Positions 9,833-20,600 of a DNA stretch of 34,789 nucleotides are shown here, piece by piece (position 1 is the stretch's first letter; each line of letters opens with the position of its first letter). The notes under the pieces were generated by a model that was not told where the DNA came from, ran no database searches, and worked only from the letters and a program-made list of their open reading frames with translations. The DNA is from Nemertoderma westbladi. Taxonomy: Eukaryota > Xenacoelomorpha > Nemertodermatida > Nemertodermatidae. The position numbers were made by a program, and so were the translations under genes. The DNA is taken from positions 1-34,789 of the forward strand of contig JAUCBJ010004762.1 of the NCBI GenBank assembly GCA_032718475.1, in the 5' to 3' direction.

Positions 9833-11370
9833 GCATTTTAGCACCTACCTCCAGAACTACATCGTTATAGCTTTCACACGATTGAGTTTATTATCGCACC
9901 GTTTGAAGACTGAGGTAGTTTGATGGTCTGCCCACCATAGCCACATTCTGACCGGTTATTTAGCTGACGTCTAGCTGTTAAGGACGAGAGTCATCATCTA
10001 TTTTCGATTCGATTCGACAGATTACAGTTCATCTAATAAGAGTTGAAGTTCCATCGTCAGGTCTGCCTAACATTGATGTGCATTAGTGAGCCCACTTTCT
10101 GGCTGTTCGATATGCAGTTCTCAATTTTACCACTATAAGACATAATGTCTCAGAGTGAAAGTAAATCTGCTCATTATATTTATAATCCCTTCGATTTGAT
10201 ACTTAACATAAATGTATCTCACGAGTTGCATGTAGGCCCCACTTGGCATAATGGAGGTTTTGTGACAAGAACACAGAAAGGATTGTTCTGTGCCAAGAAC
10301 GGCCCTTCTCAATTACAATCTTATTGTTTGATCTGAATAAAGTATTCCAGGACTCACTATATGGTTGGTTATAAGTGGACTATACAATTATTGTATGTTT
10401 TAATTCTAACCACTTAATTAACTTATTAAAGACGCTGTAACTATGCAATAATAATTAATTAACTAGAAAAGGAAGTTAATGTTAAAGTTAAAGCTGCTGC
10501 GCAGCATACTTTTCTATTTTATTGTGCGTCTTGATATTAGAGCGGTAGAATATATGTTTGATTCTTACATTTTTTCCATTTTACAACAAAGTAAATAATT
10601 TATTCACCTTCTTTTTTATTTTAAATAACGAATTCCTTACTATTGGTATGGTTTGAGCTCATTGAATATACTAATTGCAAAATGGTTTTAAAAAAATTTA
10701 CTGTGGAAGTCACCAATAATGGTGATGCATGCATCATCCTGATAGATTTCCCCATTCAGAATAGCCGAATTTATCTCTATAATATGTCCATTTTTATTTA
10801 AAAACACTAAATAACTTGAAAATAAAAGAAAGGAGCCATATTTCAAAGATATTACTACAATATTCCGAATGCTAGAAATTGAACATCTAATGCAATATTG
10901 TTTTGTTGTTTCTCCTTTCGTCTTATGAGGTCTAGTGGGAACGAATTCTACGCTTAAAAAATTATATACGAGATTATTGTCACCTAAAGTGTCTCGGGTG
11001 GGGCGAGTGCCATTCTTGTGAAATCCCCCGCGTTAAAAATATAAAAAATAGTATTTTCGTATTTCATATATAAATCAACACAGGTATAATTATTAATTTA
11101 TAATTAACGTCTTACACCAACGATGGCCTGTACTACCACTCAGGTTTCGGCATTTAGTACCATACAATACAATACAATCCAATTCACCTTTATAATAATT
11201 AAAATACACATTGAATATCTTTATGTTACTCTAAGAATGCTCGACCTATATTAAGTGCTCAAAGTCCATTTCATTATTCTACCGGTGTTTAAATAAAAGT
11301 TATCGCATAACGTAATTTTGTATCGTTTTCGATTGTAGACATGATTGATGTAGTCAAACTAAAAAACATA
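9833..11370. other. Gene-free AT-rich stretch
   Basis: I find no recognisable gene, RNA or terminal repeats. A 63-codon open stretch at 10145-10336 shows no family resemblance or splice signals. A short CAATACAATAC run lies near 11164. Confidence 0.5.
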
Positions 11371-11880
11371 ATACACCATGACCCGTAATATAGTGTCATT
11401 TTCTGATGACACAATTGACGACCCAAATTTTTCTACACATCTTTATCATATTGCTACTAGTTCAACTCACCGTGGTTGTTACCATGAAGCCGGAATTTTA
11501 GATTTCGCCTTTAAATTTTTTTTATAAGCGTTTTAAAAAAGTGTCTTTTGCGAAATTGCACATCTCCATCATCGCCATTCTTCACATTAACCTCGCTTTA
11601 TAGATATTATAAAGATATTGCGTTGGAATACTTGGAACGCTTAATGTGAAGAATGGCGATGATAGGAGATGTTCAATTTCGCAAAAGACACTTTTTTAAA
11701 TCGCTTATAAAAAAAAATGTAAAGGCGAAGTCGAAAATTCCGGCTTCATGGTAACAACCACGGTGAGTTGAACTAGTTGTGTTTCAAATTTCAAGCAATA
11801 TGATAAAGATGTGTAGAAAAATTTGGGGGGGGGGGTCCGTGTCATCAGAAAATGACACTATATTACGGGTCATGGTGTAT
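11371..11880. mobile_element. Fold-back (palindromic) element 1
   Basis: Two arms of about 220-240 bp in inverted orientation are separated by about 49 bp (11591-11639). Outer ends read ATACACCATGACCCGTAATA on the left and its complement on the right. Arms match along nearly their whole length apart from small indels, notably a G11 run in the right arm (11825-11835) where the left arm has CCC. No coding capacity. A TA duplication at the ends is possible but cannot be told apart from the repeat itself. It is best described as a non-autonomous fold-back element. Confidence 0.85.
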
Positions 11881-11975
11881 ATATATATTTTATCTCTAGA
11901 GAGATAGGTAACACACTGTATATTACAACTATCGTATATCTTTGATCGTTGTGATTAGATAATTTCATCATTACG

Positions 11976-12800
11976 AATTTTCGGGTAGTGCTTAAGTCAT
12001 ATCTGAACCCAATCTGGACCCAATATCGAGAATTATACCAACTCTGAACCCAATCTGAATCGAAAATAGAAAGAGGGGTAAAAATTATTAATTTTTGCAT
12101 TTACAATTTTAAAATTTGAAGAAATTTTACATTATCTTTTTTCAAATTTAAATTTGCGGGAAGCCGCAGCACTACTGCTGTATTGGGGACTGCAGTTACT
12201 ACTTTATTGTACTGCTGTGTAGTCGTTAACGTTATAACTAACCTCTACCGGTTGGCGGTTTCCCAACTGACAACTACAGAACTACGGCTGTACGGTTCTC
12301 GCACAGTAGCAGTTCGGTTTCGGTCTAACTTTGGGTAGGCCTACGGTAGGTTACTACTGTAGTGCCTGGTACCGTATGTATGTATGTAGAGACAGCTGGT
12401 CAGATGTGGCGTAGGGACCTGTACCAGGCACTAGTAACCTACCGTAGGCCTATACCCAACGTTAGACCGAAACCGAAATGCTACGAGAACTGTACAGCTG
12501 TAAGTAGTTCTGTAGTTGTCATTTGGGATACCGCCTACCGGTAGGAGGTTAGCTATAACGTTACGTTAACGACTGCACAGCAGTAACTGCAGTCCCCAAA
12601 CAGCAGTAGTGCTGCCCGCAAATTTAAATATGAAAAAAAGATATGTAAAATTTCTTCAAATTTTAAAATTGTTAATGCAAAAATTAATAATTTTCACCGC
12701 TCTTTCTATTTTCGATTTAGATTGGGTTCAGATTTGGTATAATTCTCGAGATTGGGTCCAGATTGGGTTCAGATATGACTTAAGTACTATCCCGAATTTT
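11976..12800. mobile_element. Fold-back (palindromic) element 2
   Basis: Arms of about 390 bp (about 11980-12372 and 12421-12796) are inverted copies with scattered differences. A 48-bp spacer (12373-12420) contains a GTAT run. Near the outer ends each arm carries several TGGGTTCAGAT-like repeats, and the inner ends read GTGCCTGGTAC. No open reading frame belongs to it. It starts about 95 bp after fold-back element 1 ends. The outer boundaries are approximate because similarity fades. Confidence 0.85.
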
Positions 12801-14400
12801 CGAATATCAAAATAATTTTCAAAAGGCAGCGATTTCATTGGCTCCTACGCTTTCACTAATCAGCAGTTATTTTTTAATTATATAATTATTGGCTATCACT
12901 ATATAAATTTACTCATTTATTGGCATCACAATTTAGTCTTAATGCGGCCCTGATAACACTGGAAAGGATATTGACAATCACATCATATGTACTTTATTAT
13001 GATAGAGGGATAATTAAATATAATCTGCAGAGTTTAAATTGCCCGAGGGGATTAATTGTTGAGTTGATAAATATATGTAACTTCGACATCAAACATATTT
13101 ATCATAGGCCTAATTAATATAAGACTCATAAAAATATTGCTGAATTTAGTTTTATTTATTTTATTAATTTAATAAAACGAATTAACATCATAATTTTATA
13201 ATTTATTATCATTATTACCTGGGTGTTTAACTGACGTTGACGTTATAGAATAATTTGTGATTCTTATTTTATTAGTTAGCAATCCCAGCTACAGCTTTCC
13301 TTTAATATGAATTTTAACGAAAATTTCTTTTACCAAAATAAGTTTTCATTGAAATATCATCTAAAGCAGGTCAACCATTTATTTGTTGCATCCGAATAGG
13401 TGTATGCAATAGTGAGACATCCAGGCAACGCCTTATAAGGTGACCAAACAATGCAGCTGGCGCCTAGCTATATATGCATACATGATAGGCCCCTAGAATG
13501 AAACGCCATTGGCTTTGCATACCCAATGTTAGTTGAGAGCTGGTCAATAAAATATCTGGGGACTGATGGATGCAAACAAAGTGTACAGTACCGTATGTCA
13601 ATGTCATGAGCCACTACATTCTGATAAATTGACATTGGATTTAATCTTATTATAAGTTATCTAGATATATATTTAATATCACTCATAATCTGTTAGACTA
13701 TATACAAATCAATAATATTGTTAATATTTATTAGATATTTAAATTTCCTATAATCATTCTTCTGTGGTTGAGGTTGTTTATTATTCGTTCAATTAATTAT
13801 TAATATTATATTAGGTGAGTTTAATTGGTTATTGCCCAGCTATAAAAACAAAAATAACTGTCGTCCGACTACATACTATTCTAATACATACAGTCAGAGT
13901 ACATATAAACATCTAATTGGGCAATCTTAACTTTTTATAAATAATTTACAGGGTATTAATTAATTTTATATTTGGAAAAATACAAATTCTTCATATATAA
14001 AATTCCAGTAGAATATCGACAGAAAAGTGAAAAGCCGGTATTCTTCACAAGGGCGCATTCATCCCTATCTCCAGGGGGAAATCTATTCAAATTACATCTG
14101 ATTAATCCCAAACATAAAACTGTACCCTGTTCTCTTGACTTCAGTTTATTGTTTTGATTAGAATGACGCGCCACTGTAACCTGCCCCTTTCCCTTAATTG
14201 ATTAGCAAGGGGCAAGCAATGACGGGATCGGATGAAGAGTTTTATTGGTAAATATCAAAATATGAAAAATATCTCGAGTAAAAGAATTGAATAATATCGC
14301 GATAATTTTTATTCTCGATATTTTTCTCCAATACCGTGTGAAGGATACTCGCGTGCTAAAGTAACCAACCAACCCAAAAAAAAACTAAAATTATCGCAAT
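12801..14400. other. Gene-free AT-rich stretch upstream of SELENBP1
   Basis: No recognisable coding or structural RNA signal. Short open stretches at 13972-14174 on both strands have no family resemblance that I recognise. The SELENBP1 promoter and any non-coding first exon should lie here, but I see no convincing TATA or other core element. Confidence 0.4.
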
Positions 14401-14411
14401 ATATTTTTCAG
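14401..14411 (+). promoter_or_regulatory. Acceptor-like site just upstream of the SELENBP1 start codon
   Basis: ATATTTTTCAG followed by TAATTATCCGAAG and then the ATG looks like a 3' splice site 13 nt before the start codon. It could join a non-coding first exon or receive a spliced leader. There is no independent support. Confidence 0.35.
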
Positions 14412-14424
14412 TAATTATCCGAAG

Positions 14425-14613
14425 ATGGCAAACCTACATTCAGACAGCTGTTGCGATGGGGATCTGGGGTTCCCCACACCCAGGGACGCATTCGTTGGCG
14501 GTAAACGCGAGCGATTGTTGTACGTAACGTGTACCCGGAAAGGTATCGATGAGACAAAGGGAGACTATTTGGCGACGGTTGATGTCGATCCGGAGTCGGA
14601 AACCTACGCGAAG
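14425..14613 (+). CDS. SELENBP1: SELENBP1 exon 1 (residues 1-63)
   Basis: Starts at ATG and ends AAG before the donor GTACGG in phase 0. Encodes the family N-terminus up to [18 protein letters not shown] 41-bp tandem array begins about 7 bp inside the intron. Confidence 0.93.
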
Positions 14614-17600
14614 GTACGGCAAATAGGCATAGTTTGGTAGGTTTACGTATACAATAGGTTAAAATGTACATAGTTTGGTAGGTTTACGTACAATAGGTTA
14701 AAATGTACATTGTTTGGTAGGTTTACGTATACAATAGGTTAAAATGTGCATAGTTTGGTAGGTTTACGTATACAATAGGTTAAAATAGGCATAGTTTGGA
14801 AGGTTTGCGTATACAATAGGTTAAAATAGGCATAGTTTGTAGGAGGTTTACGTATACAATAGGTTAAAATAGGCATAGTTTGGTAGGAGGTTTACGTATA
14901 CAATAGGTTAAAATAGGCATAGTTTGGTAGGAGGTTTACGTATACAATAGGTTAAAATAGGCATAGTTTGGAAGGTTTACGTATACAATAGGTTAAAATA
15001 GGCATAGTTTGGAAGGTTTACGTATACAATAGGTTAAAATAGGCATAGTTTGGAAGGTTTACGTATACAATAGGTTAAAATAGGCATAGTTTGGTAGGAG
15101 GTTTACGTATACAATAGGTTAAAATAGGCATAGTTTGGAAGGTTTACGTATACAATAGGTTAAAATAGGCATAGTTTGGTAGGTTTACGTATACAATAGG
15201 TTAAAATAGGCATAGTTTGGAAGGTTTACGTATACAATAGGTTAAAATAGGCATAGTTTGGTAGGAGGTTTACGTATACAATAGGTTAAAATAGGCATAG
15301 TTTGGAAGGTTTACGTATACAATAGGTTAAAATGGGCATAGTTTGGTAGGTTTACGTATACAATAGGTTAAAATAGGCATAGTTTGGAAGGTTTACGTAT
15401 ACAATAGGTTAAAATAGGCATAGTTTGGAAGGTTTACGTATACAATAGGTTAAAATAGGCATAGTTTGGAAGGTTTACGTATACAATAGGTTAAAACGTA
15501 AATTGTTTGGTAGGTTTACGTATACAATAGGTTAAAGGGGGGGGGGGGGGGGGGTACTGAGTATTATAATAATGTCTATACTTTTTATAGAGTTGGTAGT
15601 ATACACACAGTGTAGCTTTACTAGCCAACCTAAGTGTAGGCCTACACAAAACGACAAGAGTATTAAAAAAAATATTTTTTTTTATTTTTTAATTTTAATA
15701 ATTATATAATTTTTTTAAAAGATCTCTACGCCCCAAGGCGGGGCAAATTATACATTTATTAATCACATAGAGTTGGGCTATCCTGGGGTAAAATCAGTGT
15801 GCACGGCGTTAAATAAATAATTAATTAAATTAGAATGGGCACATAGGTAAAATATTTAAATACAGTTTATTGTGAAGTCGTCATTCTAACTGAGACAAAG
15901 CGGGGAGCGAGGGGCAAAATGTACAAGATAGCGATCAGCCGCACAGAGCCCACACAACTTACTGTTGCACTCCCCCAAAGGAGTTGGGTTTTTGCAAATT
16001 GTGAAGTGAAACCCGTGTGCACAGTAGCAGTGTAGCACGGGTTATTAAGTGACGGTATCATTATGGTATTATTACGGTATCATTGTGGTATTATTACGGT
16101 ATCATTGTGGTATTATTACGGTATCATTATGGTATTATTACGTCTCATTCTCAGATAATAAGTCGAACTGTCATGCCCAACGCTGAGGACGAGCTACACC
16201 ATTCTGGTTGGAACGCGTGCAGTAGTTGCTATGGCTCCGCTACGCGGTCCCGGTCACACATGGTTCTACCGTGCATCAACTCTAGCAGAATCTATATCGT
16301 AGACACTAAAAAGGACCCCAGGTTTGTCAACAAAGAGAATATATCATAGACCATAGTGTTAGTTACTACTGTAGTGTATAGTACCGGTATTAATGTGTGC
16401 AGTTAATGAAGGATCAGCGCGCCTTAATTAAAGCAACTTCAATTTTACTTATGGGTATGTGCCTATGCCATCCTTTCGCTTTTTTTTTTCATGATTTACA
16501 TGTTATTATTATTAGGGCTCAGCTATAATTACTGAATATCGTCGCTAAGTACCTAAAGACCCTAAATCCATTTATGATGATTTTAACTTTTTTACCATTA
16601 CACTGAAAAAAATTGATTTTGATCTACTGATTTCTACGAAAACGTATGATTTCTCTTTCACTAGTCTGGATCCGACTAAAAAAAATTTCGAAAAAAATGT
16701 ACTGTGGTTATATTGCAGCACCAAAATTACAAGTACTGTAGTGCACAATTTTCACAAAATTTGAAAGTTACATTTTTCGGCTAATTGTTTTTCAATACAG
16801 GTTTTCTGGGGCGCAAAATCCATTGGAAAATATTTAAAAATGCACTGATTACTATAAATGGCTGTTTTAGTCCTCTCTGCGTAGGACAAAAATGAAAATA
16901 ACAAGTAACCAGCACTTTTCGGTGTGAACACGAAATTTTTAATTCACTTATACGATGCTATAAATTCACATGTATAGATTTTTGGGGCGCTGATTCTAAT
17001 GGAATACATTTCAAATTTGCCAGTTTCGGCGTAATATGACAAATTTTGACGTGCTAGCACCAAATTTCGTACCAATCACCAAAAAGTACAAGTTTGAGAT
17101 GTTCAGTGCTGTTTTTATTGATTCCATTGGATTCAGGACCCTCACAAACCCATATAACGCAAGAAACAAGGTGACACAATCAATTGATATATTTGATGGT
17201 TTTCAAAATTTGGTGCTGGCACCACATTTTACACCCACTTCCGAAAAATGCAATTTTGAGATGTCTAGTTTGATAATTATATATTCCATTGAATTCAGAA
17301 CAGCCATAAACCTCTAAAACGCAAGAAATAAATTGTCACAAGCAATTTTAACTATTGAATTGAATTTCAAAATTTCGTGCTAGCACCAAAATTTGCACGC
17401 AGCACCGAAAAATACAAGTGTGATATGCTTGGTTCAACTCGTATATATTCCATCGAAACCAGAACCCCTAAAAACCCCTATTGCATTAAAAACAAGTTCA
17501 AATGTTAAAAATCATATTTCATGAAATGTAATTTTCAAAAACGGCTCACAAAAAGTGCCAAAAGTGGGGTTAAAAAATGATGATATAACTCGAAAACTAC

Positions 17601-20600
17601 CCAATATCTTTGAAAACGGTTTTCACTAATAGGAAGACAATAGATTTTTAGGAAAAGTCCTAAAATTTCACATTCCCAACTGCGTTTGTTTCAGAATTAT
17701 CACCAAAAAACCCCGGGTGGTCATATTGACCCCCCCCCCCCCCCCCCGGGTTTAATAGGGATAATATTTTAAAGTTGCGATGTGTTATAAAAATATTATT
17801 AGCATAGTACTAGGGCACGCACGTACTTATTAAAAATGTTATTGTAATTTAGTTTTACATTGTTATTTGTATTATTTAGACTATATTATAGTCCTAGTAG
17901 TTCCCCGTAAAAATATAACTTTATTTTTAATAAGTTACACAATTATTAATTGCAGGAGGCCCGGAATTAGTAAAGTAGTTGACCCCGAAGACTTGATCTC
18001 GGTTGGTCTGACTTGCCCTCACACAGCGCACTGCCTAGCTAATGGAAATATTATGATCAGTTGTATGGGAGATGAAAAAGAGAATAACAAGGGAGGATTC
18101 GCTTTGCTCGACGAGAAAACCTTTAGAGTAACCGGGACATGGGAACCAAAAGGTGCAGTAGGCCTATAGTAAATAAATATAAATGAATATTAACAGAACA
18201 ATAGGACGGACGTCACAAGGGGTGTGGTGGGGTGGGCCAAGTACCTATCTGAACTAGACTTTGCTGATGACTTAAGGAGTACTCTCAGAATCACTTGAGG
18301 AAGCCCAACGACTCCTCAGCTCATTAGAACATGCTGCTTCTAGTGTTGGTCTTTTTGTTAACACCAAAAAGACCAAAATTTTGACAGTTAACTTTGAAAG
18401 TCCTCAGCAAATCTCTGACCGGATGAGCATAAGCTCCAAGGATGATATGCTCGAGCATGTGGTCGACTTCTGTTACCTGGGATCATGGATCCGGAAGTCA
18501 GGTGAGGACCTTCAAATACATATGGGAAAGGCATGGGCAGCCTTGAATAGGCTTTCCAGGATTTGGAAGTCACAGAGAATTAATCGGAAACTTAAGGTCC
18601 GATTATTTAGAGCAGCAGTAGTTCCAGTACTCCTCTATGGGAGTCCTTGAGTAGACACAAATGTTGTCGAACCATCGTATACTGATCTGATTGCTGCAAT
18701 AATTTCATCAGGAATCCCATATAAAGAAAGTATGCTGCCTTGAAGAAGTCAACAAAGATAACAGCCAGATGCCTGTCTTTCTTTTTTGATAACTCTTCAA
18801 TTATCCTTCTAAGTGCCAAAATGGGCTCCATGGTCCCACGACCTTTACGGAACCCATTCTGATTTCCACGGAGCAGTCTCTCAATGGGATCCCTGTTGCG
18901 ATTTAATATAATTCTATTGTATAGCTTTGCAGCAATCGAGATTAATGAGATTCCCCGAAAAGAACCATAGGCCCTAGAGTGTTAGGAACTGGCACCAACT
19001 TATTTGTTTTCATTTCTTGTGGGACTCTTGTTGTTCTGTACGTCTTAATGTATCTATCGATGTCTAACTCAATTTTGACAAAATCGTACTTACTCCCTAT
19101 TACGTATGACCGCTTCAATTAAATTAGGTTTTTATTCTACAATATTCCACTTTATTCCAAACTATTCCTGGGTTCATTTCAACCCGTGTCTGAATACTGT
19201 AACCTGCTTCTTTACTAACCCGCCTAGGTGTAGGTGTAGGCATAGGCGTAGCGCTTACTCCATATATTTATTGTGTAGGGTCTAATATATAATTATCTCG
19301 TTAGGTTCCAGTGTGCCGTTTGGTTACGATTTCTGGTACCAGCCACGTCATAACGTAATGGTTAGTAGCGAGTGGGGTTCTCCGAAGGCGTTCAAGAAGG
19401 GGTTCAGTGTGGACGATGTAGCGAACGGAATGTACGGACACAGTCTGCACGTGTGGGATTGGTCCGAACGGAAGCTTCTACAGACATTGGACCTTGGGGA
19501 TGAAGGGAAAATACCCCTAGAAGTTAGGTTAGTGAACATTTAATATGGAATGTAAAAACTGGAGGCATTAAGAGCACTTTATTTTGTTACACTGGTAGAA
19601 AAGGATGGCACAACCCTTACTCCCAAGGTTGAATATTCAACCTTTTTATTTTCTTCCTTTGATTTGCAGGACATTGCTTTCGCCGTGAGGACCAGCCAGT
19701 GCATAATCTTTTTTTTTTAATCTGATTGGCCTACAGTTTGTTTTGTAGTTTACATTACTTACATTACATCAGTTTATAATGTATATAAAAAAAATAGTGC
19801 CTGATGGTGGAGTTAGCACTTCTATTCATCAGCTTTAGTAAATAATAGATGAATTTGTTACTTTTTAATTATTTATACATTGATATTTTATATAGATTCC
19901 CGCACAATCCAGAAAAGACCTACGGATTTGTAGGTTGTGCTCTCAGTTCCACAGTGTTTCTATTCTACAGAAAAGAGGACGGAGTTTGGGACGCAAAAAA
20001 GGTTATCGATATACCCTCTAAGAAGGTAGAAGGTAAATAAATAAATATTGAACAAAATGTGAATAAATCCCCCCCCCCCCCCCCCCCCCCCCATCCAAAT
20101 CCATTCAGAACGTGTAAAATATGTGTACTGGTGTAATCGCTCGAATATATTTATAACAAATATCTGGGAATACACGATATGATACATATAAGGCCACATA
20201 ACTAAAGCGGAAATGGAGAATAAATTATAAATACACAAGTTTTAGGGGGGCTCATAATAGGAGTATCACAATGGAATAACCACGGTAAAAAACACAATTT
20301 ATTGTATTTTTATAAATAAAACACACATTCACTAAATTTAATCACTTATTAACCACTTGTTATAACTAAAAATAATTAATTTTCCACCAAATTAAATAAA
20401 TTCGTAACAATATTTATATAGTTGCGATATAGTCTATAATTATATAGAAGTTACAAATTGAAAGAGAAGAGCATGTTAATGTTCGAATCCCAATGCCTAT
20501 AAAAAATAGTTATGAATGATTTATTTTAGTGATAAAAAAATTAATTGGGTTTATTTTCTGCCATTTTAAATTTGATTATATATTAGGGGTGTGCCGGATA

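Noticed and set aside
9354-9923. Leu/Cys-rich hydrophobic proteins in three frames
   Set aside because: All frames are open because the 10-bp unit has no stop codon; pure repeat product.
10145-10336. 63-codon open stretch as a small gene
   Set aside because: No family resemblance, splice context or coding bias.
13956-14174. Open stretches on both strands upstream of SELENBP1
   Set aside because: Short, no recognised family; could be TE-derived but unsupported.
15725-15745. GCCCC-AAGGC-GGGGC hairpin as a terminator
   Set aside because: Rho-independent terminators do not apply to this eukaryotic intron; chance palindrome.
18235-18965. Twin-priming product
   Set aside because: Segment order is sense 3' half followed by inverted 5' half, the reverse of what twin priming gives.
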